A DNA stretch of 39,150 nt from Sulfobacillus benefaciens (GTDB taxonomy: Bacteria; Bacillota; Sulfobacillia; Sulfobacillales; Sulfobacillaceae). The notes beneath the pieces are model-generated. The model did not search any database. It was not told where the DNA came from and worked only from the letters and a program-made list of their open reading frames with translations. The stretch is from positions 1 to 39,150 of the forward strand of contig PXYW01000027.1 of the NCBI GenBank assembly GCA_003023695.1, read 5' to 3'. Shown in pieces: positions 8,223-15,271 of the stretch. The position numbers and the translations under genes were made by a program. Position 1 is the first letter of the stretch. Each line of letters opens with the position of its first letter.

Positions 8223-9882
8223 CTATGGGTTCATGTTGTTGCCACGCTGTCATGCCCCCGTTTAAGTTGAATACTTGCCGAAAGGCATGCTGCCGCAAAA
8301 TTCGTGCCGCGACGTAACTGCGATGCCCGCTGCGACAATAGAGTACGATGGGAGAGTCTTTAGGCAATGACGGCACGTGTTTCCGAAGGTCATTTAAGGG
8401 TATCCAACGTGCTTGAGGTATCATTCCTGTTTCCAAGATTTCGTCTTGATCCCGCACATCCAAAATCAAGGGATGATGGTTGTCGTCGGCGATCCACTCG
8501 GCCAAATCGCTTGGGTTGATGGTGGACACCAGCCCGCTTTGATGATTGCCTGCCGCCATGGCGGTGATGATGACGGGATCTTTGGCAGCGCCTACAGGCG
8601 GGGCATAGGCCAAATCCAACGACTCCAATGAGTCCATCGTCAGATGTCCCTGAATCGCCGTGGCAAAAATGTCGATACGTTTGTCGACACCTTCTTGTCC
8701 GGCTATTTGAGCACCAAGAAGGCGCCCGGATGACGGATCGTAAATCACTTTGGTAAATAAGTCTTCTGCCCCGGGATAGTAACTCGCATGATGTCCTCGC
8801 ACCGTATAGAGCACCTGGTGATCGATACCAATTTGTTTGGCTGTGGTTTCGGTTAAACCTGTCATGGCCAAGTAATAGGGGGAAACGCGGACGATGGCTG
8901 TTCCCAGAGCTCCTGGAAAAGTCTGCGATCCACCGGCGGCGTTGGTGCCTGCTACTCGACCTTCTTTGTTAGCGATGCCCGCCAAGGGCCACCATCTCGG
9001 TAGACCGGTCACCAGATCCCGTTTTTCCACTGCGTCACCGGCAGCATATACTAGCGGATGCGAAGTCTTCATTGAAGGATCGACCCAAATCGCACCCGTG
9101 CTTCCCAATTTGAGTCCCATCTGTTGGGCCAGTCTCAGCGAGGGCCGTACTCCTAGTCCAACGACTACAGCGTCTGTCCTGATCTGATGCTGAGAATCCA
9201 AAGTGACGGTTGGACTGCCCAAGGCTCCATCGATACGGTGAATGGCTGTGCCCAATACTTGTTTGATGCCAAGATCTGATAGGCGGTGTTCGACATAACT
9301 GGCGATATCCGGATCAAACACCGGCAAAATATGCCCCGCTTTATCCACGACAGTCACGTCATATCCCCGGGAATGCAGTACCTCCGCCATCTCCATGCCG
9401 ATAAATCCAGCGCCAATGACCGTTATGTGCCGAATGTTACCATGTGAATCTAAATATTGCCTAAGGTTCAACGCATCGGGCACGGTACGGAGCATAAAGA
9501 CATCAGGTCTGTCTAAACCGGCAATAGGAGGAATGACTGGCGAGGCGCCAGGCGACAAGATGAGACGGTCGAACTCGATGACCTCCGATTGTTCAGTTGC
9601 ATTGGCGATACGGGCCTGGCGGTGGGCCAAGTCGATGTCCAGGGCTCGGGTATTTACCCGGACATCAATGCGGAATCTGTCCCAGAGGCTTTCTGGCGTC
9701 TCCAGCAATAAGTCTTGTGGATCGGGTATTTGTCCGCCAACATAGTAGGGAAGGCCGCAATTTGCGTAAGAGACATAAGGTCCTTGCTCGACCATGGTAA
9801 TTTCTGCGGCTTCATTTAGTCGTCGGGCTCGAGTGGCAGCACTGGCTCCACCGGCAACCCCGCCGATGATGAGTATGCGCAT
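8212..9882 (-). CDS. CoA-disulfide reductase with C-terminal rhodanese domain (CoADR-RHD)
   Basis: Flavoprotein of the pyridine nucleotide-disulfide oxidoreductase family: FAD-binding GGVAGGASAATRARR at residues 7-22, a single redox cysteine C42 in SYANCGLPYYVGG, a second dinucleotide fold with ITVIGAGFIGMEMAE near 150, and the GDAVE flavin motif near 285. A rhodanese domain follows (about 455-550) with its active cysteine in VLYCRSGHRSY. This architecture reduces CoA disulfide, CoA persulfide or polysulfide with NAD(P)H, linking thiol homeostasis and sulfane sulfur. Start ATG at 9882 with AAAGGAG ten bases upstream; an adjacent TTG at 9885 is possible. A palindrome just downstream of a -10 box (9952-9967) suggests persulfide- or metal-responsive repression. 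Confidence 0.9.
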   Translation of the reverse strand: MRILIIGGVAGGASAATRARRLNEAAEITMVEQGPYVSYANCGLPYYVGGQIPDPQDLLLETPESLWDRFRIDVRVNTRALDIDLAHRQARIANATEQSEVIEFDRLILSPGASPVIPPIAGLDRPDVFMLRTVPDALNLRQYLDSHGNIRHITVIGAGFIGMEMAEVLHSRGYDVTVVDKAGHILPVFDPDIASYVEHRLSDLGIKQVLGTAIHRIDGALGSPTVTLDSQHQIRTDAVVVGLGVRPSLRLAQQMGLKLGSTGAIWVDPSMKTSHPLVYAAGDAVEKRDLVTGLPRWWPLAGIANKEGRVAGTNAAGGSQTFPGALGTAIVRVSPYYLAMTGLTETTAKQIGIDHQVLYTVRGHHASYYPGAEDLFTKVIYDPSSGRLLGAQIAGQEGVDKRIDIFATAIQGHLTMDSLESLDLAYAPPVGAAKDPVIITAMAAGNHQSGLVSTINPSDLAEWIADDNHHPLILDVRDQDEILETGMIPQARWIPLNDLRKHVPSLPKDSPIVLYCRSGHRSYVAARILRQHAFRQVFNLNGGMTAWQQHEPIAKA

Positions 9883-9951
9883 CAATAAGGCACTCCTTTG
9901 GCGAAAGGTGAATTCTATAACATTAAGGCGAATTTCTTGGATGAAAATATC

Positions 9952-9976
9952 ATACCCGTACGGGTATATGATTATA
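9952..9976 (-). promoter_or_regulatory. Promoter and CsoR/CstR-like palindromic operator of CoADR-RHD
   Basis: ATACCCGTACGGGTAT at 9952-9967 is a perfect 16-base palindrome with C-run/G-run halves, the general form of CsoR/RcnR/CstR-family operators. On the minus strand a TATAAT at 9971-9976 lies just upstream of it, so a bound repressor would cover the transcription start. No convincing -35 is visible. The regulator gene is not in the window. Confidence 0.6.
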
Positions 9977-10138
9977 TAGGGACTTTTATCCTAAAAATTT
10001 GGGTCTTTAGGCTAATAAATTGGTTCGGAACCATAATACCCCTAGGTGGTTTTTAGGATTTTAGGACCACCGGGGAAAAAGGGGATATACGGACCCGTGT
10101 AACAGCAGGTTTGTTGGTATGATAATGACTTGGAGGTC
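9977..10138. other. Intergenic control region with inverted repeats
   Basis: Lies between CoADR-RHD (minus) and the CPBP gene (plus). It contains TGGTTC-G-GAACCA at 10021-10033, a perfect six-base inverted repeat, and just after it ACCCCTAGGTGGT, a looser palindrome around CCTAGG at about 10038-10050 whose ACCCC half resembles the 9952 site. TTTTAGGATTTTAGGACC follows. No small gene is convincing here. Confidence 0.4.
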
Positions 10139-10711
10139 ATGGCATTGGAATATATGATTGGGCTCGGATTTGCCGGCGGTTTTGTCAGCTTTTTAGCAGT
10201 AGCTGGGATTCTTAGCTTTACCCATCAGGTCGACCAGAAGGTGCCCGATCAGACTTTGCAGACGAGACAATTTTTAGGGTTAATCGGGTTGATTATTGTC
10301 ATGGCGTTCATTGAAGAAGGTTTGTTTCGCTGGCTGCTTTTGGGAGTGACAAGCCGTTGGATAGGATTTCTTCCTGCCTGGCTAGGGTCGTCAGCGATTT
10401 TTACGGTGGCTCATCGTCCTAATGGGCCTCTGAAATATGGTACGGTATTGAATCTGATTTTAGTGGGATTAATTCTCGGCATGATATTTTGGTGGTGGGG
10501 ACTTTGGGTGGCGACCGCTGCCCACGCGGGTTGGAATTTGGCGGAATGGGGTTTAGGCTACACCGTAAGCGGGGAAAAAACCCGGCAAGTGTTGAGGTCT
10601 CCGACGATTCGCGTGATTCGCGGGGAACCGTTTGGCCCCGAAGCACATTGGGCTACCACGGTGGTGCTGTTTGTGGTAGCCACAATATTAACACGCTTTC
10701 ATTTCCGCTAA
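10139..10711 (+). CDS. CPBP-family intramembrane metalloprotease (CAAX-like/Abi)
   Basis: About 190 residues with four or more membrane helices and the three CPBP motifs: E-E-x3-R in FIEEGLFRWLLLG near residue 62, F-x3-H in FTVAHRPNG near 88, and H-x3-N in AAHAGWNLAEW near 122. Related to type II CAAX prenyl proteases; in bacteria several act in bacteriocin immunity or membrane-protein regulation, with most substrates unknown. The start is uncertain: TTGGAGG lies only two bases before the ATG at 10139, so the TTG at 10145 or the ATG at 10151 may be used instead. It is convergent with dps, 18 bases from its stop. Confidence 0.8.
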   Translation: MALEYMIGLGFAGGFVSFLAVAGILSFTHQVDQKVPDQTLQTRQFLGLIGLIIVMAFIEEGLFRWLLLGVTSRWIGFLPAWLGSSAIFTVAHRPNGPLKYGTVLNLILVGLILGMIFWWWGLWVATAAHAGWNLAEWGLGYTVSGEKTRQVLRSPTIRVIRGEPFGPEAHWATTVVLFVVATILTRFHFR

Positions 10712-10729
10712 CCTCTCAAATCTTTGCGA

Positions 10730-11206
10730 TTACTCCATGTGAGCTTCCAAAAACCAGAGATCCTTATCAAGTTGGCGAGATACCTCGGTAAACAAATCGG
10801 CAGTATCTGCGTCGCCCAATTGGGCAGCGTGATCAATGGCGGTACGAATAGAATTGGCAACTTGCCCTACTAGCCCAGCCAGTCGGTTAAGCATGGCGCG
10901 GTCACGACGATCTTCGTTTGACCATTTACCTAAGGTGGTGTCTTCCACTATTGTTTGCGCTGAATTATCTACGGAGCCTCCTAATGCGGTGGTCCGCTCG
11001 GCAATCATGTCAATGGAATTCAGGACATGAGAGGCGATCTCGTCAAATAATTCATGGTATGCAACAAAATGAGGTCCTGTCACATTCCAGTGAGCTAGCT
11101 TGGTTTGCAGGTATAAGTCGCTCGTTAATACCAATTGTTGATTTAATAAGCGAGTTAAAGCGATACGACTTTCGGTGTTGATGTTAATGTGGGTGTGTCG
11201 CAGCAT
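10730..11206 (-). CDS. dps: Dps-family DNA-protecting ferritin
   Basis: 158 residues, the usual Dps length, folding as a four-helix bundle that assembles into dodecamers, oxidises ferrous iron with peroxide and stores it. Ferroxidase ligands are recognisable: H39 in KLAHWNVTG, H51 and D55 in YHELFDE, and the acidic IDMIAERTTALGG segment. There is no long lysine-rich tail, so DNA binding, if any, would use another surface. ATG at 11206 with AAAGGAG eight bases upstream. The promoter carries two nested inverted repeats, indicating repressor control, plausibly by a peroxide- or iron-sensing regulator encoded elsewhere. Confidence 0.93.
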   Translation of the reverse strand: MLRHTHININTESRIALTRLLNQQLVLTSDLYLQTKLAHWNVTGPHFVAYHELFDEIASHVLNSIDMIAERTTALGGSVDNSAQTIVEDTTLGKWSNEDRRDRAMLNRLAGLVGQVANSIRTAIDHAAQLGDADTADLFTEVSRQLDKDLWFLEAHME

Positions 11207-11223
11207 CGGAAATCTCCTTTCTG

Positions 11224-11267
11224 GTGTCTTCAGTTAAGACACTATCCTAGAAAAGAATTAGTGTCAA
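11224..11267 (-). promoter_or_regulatory. dps promoter with nested inverted repeats
   Basis: On the minus strand TTGACA (11262-11267), 17 bases, then TAGTGT (11239-11244) form a plausible sigma-A promoter. GTGTCTTCAGTTAAGACAC at 11224-11242 is a perfect seven-base inverted repeat overlapping the -10 and start site. A second inverted repeat, GACACTA with TAGTGTC, spans the -35 and -10 (about 11238-11265). The sequence does not look like the Bacillus PerR box. Confidence 0.6.
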
Positions 11268-11359
11268 TAGGTTGGTTTGATACGAACCGAAGTGCGCCTT
11301 AAACGGCGTGGTTTTTAAAATATCCGCCAGCCGTCTTGGCCGATAATCTTCTCGGACAT

Positions 11360-13120
11360 TCACTTTTGATTTAACGACCAAACGACGACGCCATGCCCTT
11401 GGTAAATGCGTGTAAGATCTGGCACTGCGCTGAGAAGCTTTCGCGCATAGGGGGCCAGGTTGTTGACCGCCACTACCCGGGAGACATTTTGTCGGGCAAT
11501 CAGACGAGCCATATCCTTGGGATATGTGGGGAGGATTGGAGGATGTCGCTCAAAAAAAAGTTTTTCCACCATAGGACCTTGGTATGGCGGAGGAGGAGCC
11601 CCCATATATCCGTTGGCCAATTTAAACCAAAAATGGGCAGAACTTTGCATAGTCTGCGCGTCGCCAAACATGCCGTAGGGGAAAATCATCACCGTACTTT
11701 GAGCGGGCAAGTATTTTTGATAGAGAGAAGGTTGGGTAAAAAAACTCGGGATGTGATACGGGGTCCACAAATATCCTTTGCCCAACTTCACGTTTGGCAC
11801 AAGCATCACTGGCGCTAAGACTGCAATGATTAAGAGGGCGAGGTGGGTCGATTTAGCCATGGAGGTTTCGTCGGGCAAGAGGCCACCTGCTATGCGATCC
11901 AAACCAATGGTGGCGACAATGGTTGCGATGAAGGAGATATAAAGAGAAAAGCGGGCGGGGAGAGCATCACGAATCAGAGGGACATGCAGCATAAGGGTCC
12001 AAGGCATCGCGATAGTCGGTTTGCCATCAATGTGCAAAACCGGGCCAAAAGAACAGACGGCAATAATTAACATGGTATAGGTCAGGGCGCGGATCCATGG
12101 TAGTGCCCAAAGACGCTTGGTGGCAATGACAATCAGTGCAATCATTGGAATACCTAAATAAGCCCCGTCTTCATAATAGTTGCCAACAAAATGTCCGCTA
12201 ATCCCGAGGGTCAAGGGACCCCCAATCGTCATGCCGGTAGGGATGATAAAGTTTAATAAATCGGTAGAGAAGGTCTTTGGATTAAAGGGTGTGCCGTGAT
12301 AAAAAGGATGTTGCAACAGATAGATCACCATAGGAAGCAAAAGGATGATCACGATAACAACGTTGATGGCGATCCACTTCAACAGGAGTTTCAGTGAACG
12401 GGTTAGCTGATGACGGAAAACTATTAGGGTAACTGCCCCAAAAACAATACTAAAGAACGTAAGGGTTGTGAAGATTTCAGTGCTGGTGAAGAACAGGACA
12501 ACAGCGGAGGCGATAAAAGCCAGGGATATTCCTAGAGAGGGCCGGCTGCCGCGCTCGAAGCATTGGTAGACTTTGACTGACAACATCACCAATAGGGGAA
12601 GAAAAAACACCCAGGTTAAATTCAAGTGCCCCAGCATTTGCCCAATTTGGTAACTGGAAAATCCGAAGCAAATGCCGCCCCAAAAGCGCCAGCCCCATCG
12701 GGGGACCAATAATGAGAGTAAAAGATACATGGACCAGGATGCCAACAGCGGCGATACTAGCATAGCAATATTGTAGGCAGCAACGGGTCCAGCCAAATGG
12801 GTTACGGGCCATAAGAAGGCACTAATGGCGGGCACCGACGTTACCCAAAGCATAAACTGCCCGGTTGGTGCCCAAATCCAATGATCGATTAAGGGATTGG
12901 TATGGTGTGACAGGGCCCAAGGCCACCATTTGAGAGCATAGATAAATAGTGTAGGGTCGGCGGTCGTGCCGACCAACCGGCTTTTGAGATGGGAAAGAAC
13001 CGGAAGCCCCCAAATTAGCACCGTATATAGCACATACAGTAACAACGCCACTAAATGGCTAATCCGCCGGCGCGATAAAACAATTTCTGGCTCACGTATC
13101 AAACCACTCATCCTATCCAC
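11360..13120 (-). CDS. Large polytopic membrane protein, GT-C glycosyltransferase-like
   Basis: 586 residues with about ten to twelve hydrophobic helices over the first 430 residues and a soluble C-terminal part of about 140 residues. An early extracytoplasmic loop carries TTADPTLFIYALKWWPW, with an acidic residue and aromatic cluster of the kind seen in loop 1 of lipid-phosphosugar-using GT-C enzymes. These transfer sugars from polyprenyl-phosphate donors outside the membrane. No single family signature is certain. GTG at 13120, ATG at 13111 and TTG at 13102 are all possible starts, and none has an ideal ribosome binding site. It is divergent from a PIG-V-like gene, which supports a role in surface glycosylation. 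Confidence 0.65.
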   Translation of the reverse strand: MDRMSGLIREPEIVLSRRRISHLVALLLYVLYTVLIWGLPVLSHLKSRLVGTTADPTLFIYALKWWPWALSHHTNPLIDHWIWAPTGQFMLWVTSVPAISAFLWPVTHLAGPVAAYNIAMLVSPLLASWSMYLLLSLLVPRWGWRFWGGICFGFSSYQIGQMLGHLNLTWVFFLPLLVMLSVKVYQCFERGSRPSLGISLAFIASAVVLFFTSTEIFTTLTFFSIVFGAVTLIVFRHQLTRSLKLLLKWIAINVVIVIILLLPMVIYLLQHPFYHGTPFNPKTFSTDLLNFIIPTGMTIGGPLTLGISGHFVGNYYEDGAYLGIPMIALIVIATKRLWALPWIRALTYTMLIIAVCSFGPVLHIDGKPTIAMPWTLMLHVPLIRDALPARFSLYISFIATIVATIGLDRIAGGLLPDETSMAKSTHLALLIIAVLAPVMLVPNVKLGKGYLWTPYHIPSFFTQPSLYQKYLPAQSTVMIFPYGMFGDAQTMQSSAHFWFKLANGYMGAPPPPYQGPMVEKLFFERHPPILPTYPKDMARLIARQNVSRVVAVNNLAPYARKLLSAVPDLTRIYQGHGVVVWSLNQK

Positions 13121-13289
13121 TGACTTTAGTAACTGTAGTATATAGGCGGCGCACTGCCCGAAACAATTGATTACGTCAATTTATCGGGGTTGGCGTATAA
13201 TAAACGCACTATGGCGGCTAAATCCGCGAGGGCAGTTTCGTATTAAATGGGAATCCGTATGAATATTGCTACATGCGAGGTTATATGTC

Positions 13290-14408
13290 GTGACAACGTC
13301 GATCCGCAATTATCCCCGCTGGAAAAGCTATCTAACCATCATGGGAGCCCATGATGCCCTTTTGCTCATGGCCAGCGTGATGTCCCCCGGTGTCCATCCT
13401 TCCTTAAGTTACCTGATCCACAATGAACAATGGTATCAAAACGCTCACTTTTGGTTTCAGTGGGATGTGCTGTGGTATCAACACATTGCGCTTAATGGCT
13501 ATACGCCGCTTAGCTCAGCATTTTTTCCCTGGGTTCCCCTCACCATCCACTTGATTCCTAATTTGTGGTTTTGGCTTATCATCATGCAATTCCTGTTTTT
13601 GGGCGTTCTGTGGGCAATGGACGAGGTTATGAAGACACTGGATATGAGCCAACATCAACGCAATTGGGCGCTATGGTTGTTTGCCTTGAATCCGGCAGCA
13701 ATTTACTTTACCACCTTATATCCTGAGCCTTGGACACTTCTTTGGGGATTGTTCTCATGGGCTGCATTTCTTCGCGGCCAACGCATAACGGCTTTTGCCA
13801 TGGCCTGCATCGCAAGCTTAACCCACGGAACCGCGATCTTGTGGGGGGTTTTTCCCCTAGTGAATGCTGGGTTCTCGTTGTACACCCGAAAACCGGTGCG
13901 GTTTTGGGAGTCGATCCTGTGGGGCAGTGGGTTTGCCGCGGGGTTTCTTTCGTATATGGGATATTGCTGGGTAAAGTTTAGAGATCCGTTCATATTTTTA
14001 ACTGTGGAACACACCCAATGGGACAATCACTGGACTTGGCCGTGGCATCAATGGGTGGAGGTACTGACCAAGTCTCCGGTAAATTTGCTGGACCTATTGT
14101 TGATGACTGTGGGGATGGTCATGATTCTTGGATTGGTGGGAATGGTACGGCCGGCAATTCTGCACTGTTCTGTATCGTGGACGGCGGTTGCGGTTTACGG
14201 CACAGTGGCGGCTGTGGTAGCTTTAGCATTTGACCGGACATCATTACCCGTACACAGTACCATTCGGTTGTTATCAGGAGATTTTCCCATATATTTAGGA
14301 TGGGCGCAGGTGACAAATCGCTATCTGAAAGTCTTTGTCCTGCTCATTTTTATATTGTATGCCGGGGTAGGAGCGTACTGGTTTTCGCATGGCTTTTTTT
14401 ATCAATAA
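13290..14408 (+). CDS. PIG-V-like mannosyltransferase-family membrane protein
   Basis: About 372 residues with eight to ten membrane helices. The first large loop contains WDVLWYQHIALNGYTP and FFPWVPL, matching the W-D-x2-W-Y...G-Y and F-F-P-x-x-P landmarks of the PIG-V/GT76 group, in which the aspartate after tryptophan is essential. Bacterial homologues are integral GT-C enzymes using polyprenyl-phosphate sugars. GTG at 13290 is preceded by GCGAGG nine bases upstream; a TTG at 13266 would add eight residues. The gene ends 85 bases before the convergent O-methyltransferase, with a strong hairpin between them. Substrate unknown. Confidence 0.7.
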   Translation: MTTSIRNYPRWKSYLTIMGAHDALLLMASVMSPGVHPSLSYLIHNEQWYQNAHFWFQWDVLWYQHIALNGYTPLSSAFFPWVPLTIHLIPNLWFWLIIMQFLFLGVLWAMDEVMKTLDMSQHQRNWALWLFALNPAAIYFTTLYPEPWTLLWGLFSWAAFLRGQRITAFAMACIASLTHGTAILWGVFPLVNAGFSLYTRKPVRFWESILWGSGFAAGFLSYMGYCWVKFRDPFIFLTVEHTQWDNHWTWPWHQWVEVLTKSPVNLLDLLLMTVGMVMILGLVGMVRPAILHCSVSWTAVAVYGTVAAVVALAFDRTSLPVHSTIRLLSGDFPIYLGWAQVTNRYLKVFVLLIFILYAGVGAYWFSHGFFYQ

Positions 14409-14448
14409 ACCCTCCGTAACATGTAGGCGCCGGGTCATGAAAATCGCA

Positions 14449-14479
14449 GCAACCGGCCATTAATAGGTTAGCCGGTTGC
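14449..14479. terminator. Hairpin between convergent genes
   Basis: Perfect nine-base arms GCAACCGGC and GCCGGTTGC with a 13-base loop, between two convergent stops. It probably serves both directions; neither side has a long T-run. Confidence 0.6.
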
Positions 14480-14492
14480 CGGGGTTCGGCGA

Positions 14493-15125
14493 CTAATAGT
14501 TGACTCGAGCGATGGCAAGCCCATCGCCCATGGTAATCATCATAGCGGTGAGTCTCGGATGCGTGGCCATCTGTTCATTAAACTGTCGCATGGCTACAGC
14601 ACGGGGTGACAGATCGTCGAAATCGATGACACGACCATGCAAGAGGGCATTGTCTCCTGCAATAATAGCGCCAGGATGGGCCAGTGCAATGGCAAAGGCG
14701 AGGTATGCTGGGTAGTTCTCTTTGTCCGCATCGATTAAAAAGAAATCATATCGATGACCGGCTTGCTGCAATTTCTCTAACGACTGCAATGCCGGGCCTA
14801 TTTCGTAGTGAACCTTTGATCCCAATCCGGCGCGTTCGAGATTATGTTGGGCAACTTTTGCATATTCAGCGTTGAGTTCCAATGAAGTTAAATGACCGTC
14901 GGCAGGAAGTGAGCGTGCGAGCCAGATACCGGAATATCCGCCTAATGCCCCAATCTCTAACGCGTTACGACTGTTGTTTAGCTTTACCAGCAGGGATAAC
15001 AAGTGCCCGATATGAGAGGGAACAAAAATTGCAGGCATACCCCGATCGATGATATCACGCCGAACCTCAGCCAAGATGGGGTCTTCATGCGCAAACAGTT
15101 GGCTGGCATATTCCTCACCATTCAT
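14493..15125 (-). CDS. SAM-dependent O-methyltransferase (family 3, CCoAOMT-like)
   Basis: Class I methyltransferase of about 210 residues resembling caffeoyl-CoA/catechol O-methyltransferases. The SAM site is ALEIGALGGYSGIWLA near residue 60, with the acidic ribose ligand in SLELN; YDFFLIDADKENY near 130 carries the metal-binding aspartate and a lysine typical of the family, and GAIIAGDNAL supplies the next acidic metal ligand. Start at 15125 (MNGEEYASQLF) is chosen for its AGGAGG seven bases upstream; an ATG at 15242 would add 39 unrelated residues. Natural substrates of bacterial members are mostly unknown. It sits downstream of the diguanylate cyclase on the same strand but has its own TATAAT box. 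Confidence 0.88.
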   Translation of the reverse strand: MNGEEYASQLFAHEDPILAEVRRDIIDRGMPAIFVPSHIGHLLSLLVKLNNSRNALEIGALGGYSGIWLARSLPADGHLTSLELNAEYAKVAQHNLERAGLGSKVHYEIGPALQSLEKLQQAGHRYDFFLIDADKENYPAYLAFAIALAHPGAIIAGDNALLHGRVIDFDDLSPRAVAMRQFNEQMATHPRLTAMMITMGDGLAIARVNY

Positions 15126-15192
15126 CCAAACGCCTCCTAAGATTTTAGTGGTGTTGACATGAAAAGGTTTTAGATAATAAAACGTATCTATC

Positions 15193-15203
15193 ATTATATA
15201 GGG
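15193..15203 (-). promoter_or_regulatory. Putative -10 region of the O-methyltransferase gene
   Basis: On the minus strand CCCTATATAAT, about 70 bases upstream of the chosen start. The same CCCTATATAAT occurs before the CoADR-RHD gene. No clear -35 is present. Confidence 0.4.
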
Positions 15204-15271
15204 AAACTTTAAATGATGATCGTCCAATGAGATGTGGCTCACTTAGCGAACCAAAGCAGCATTTCGGATAT

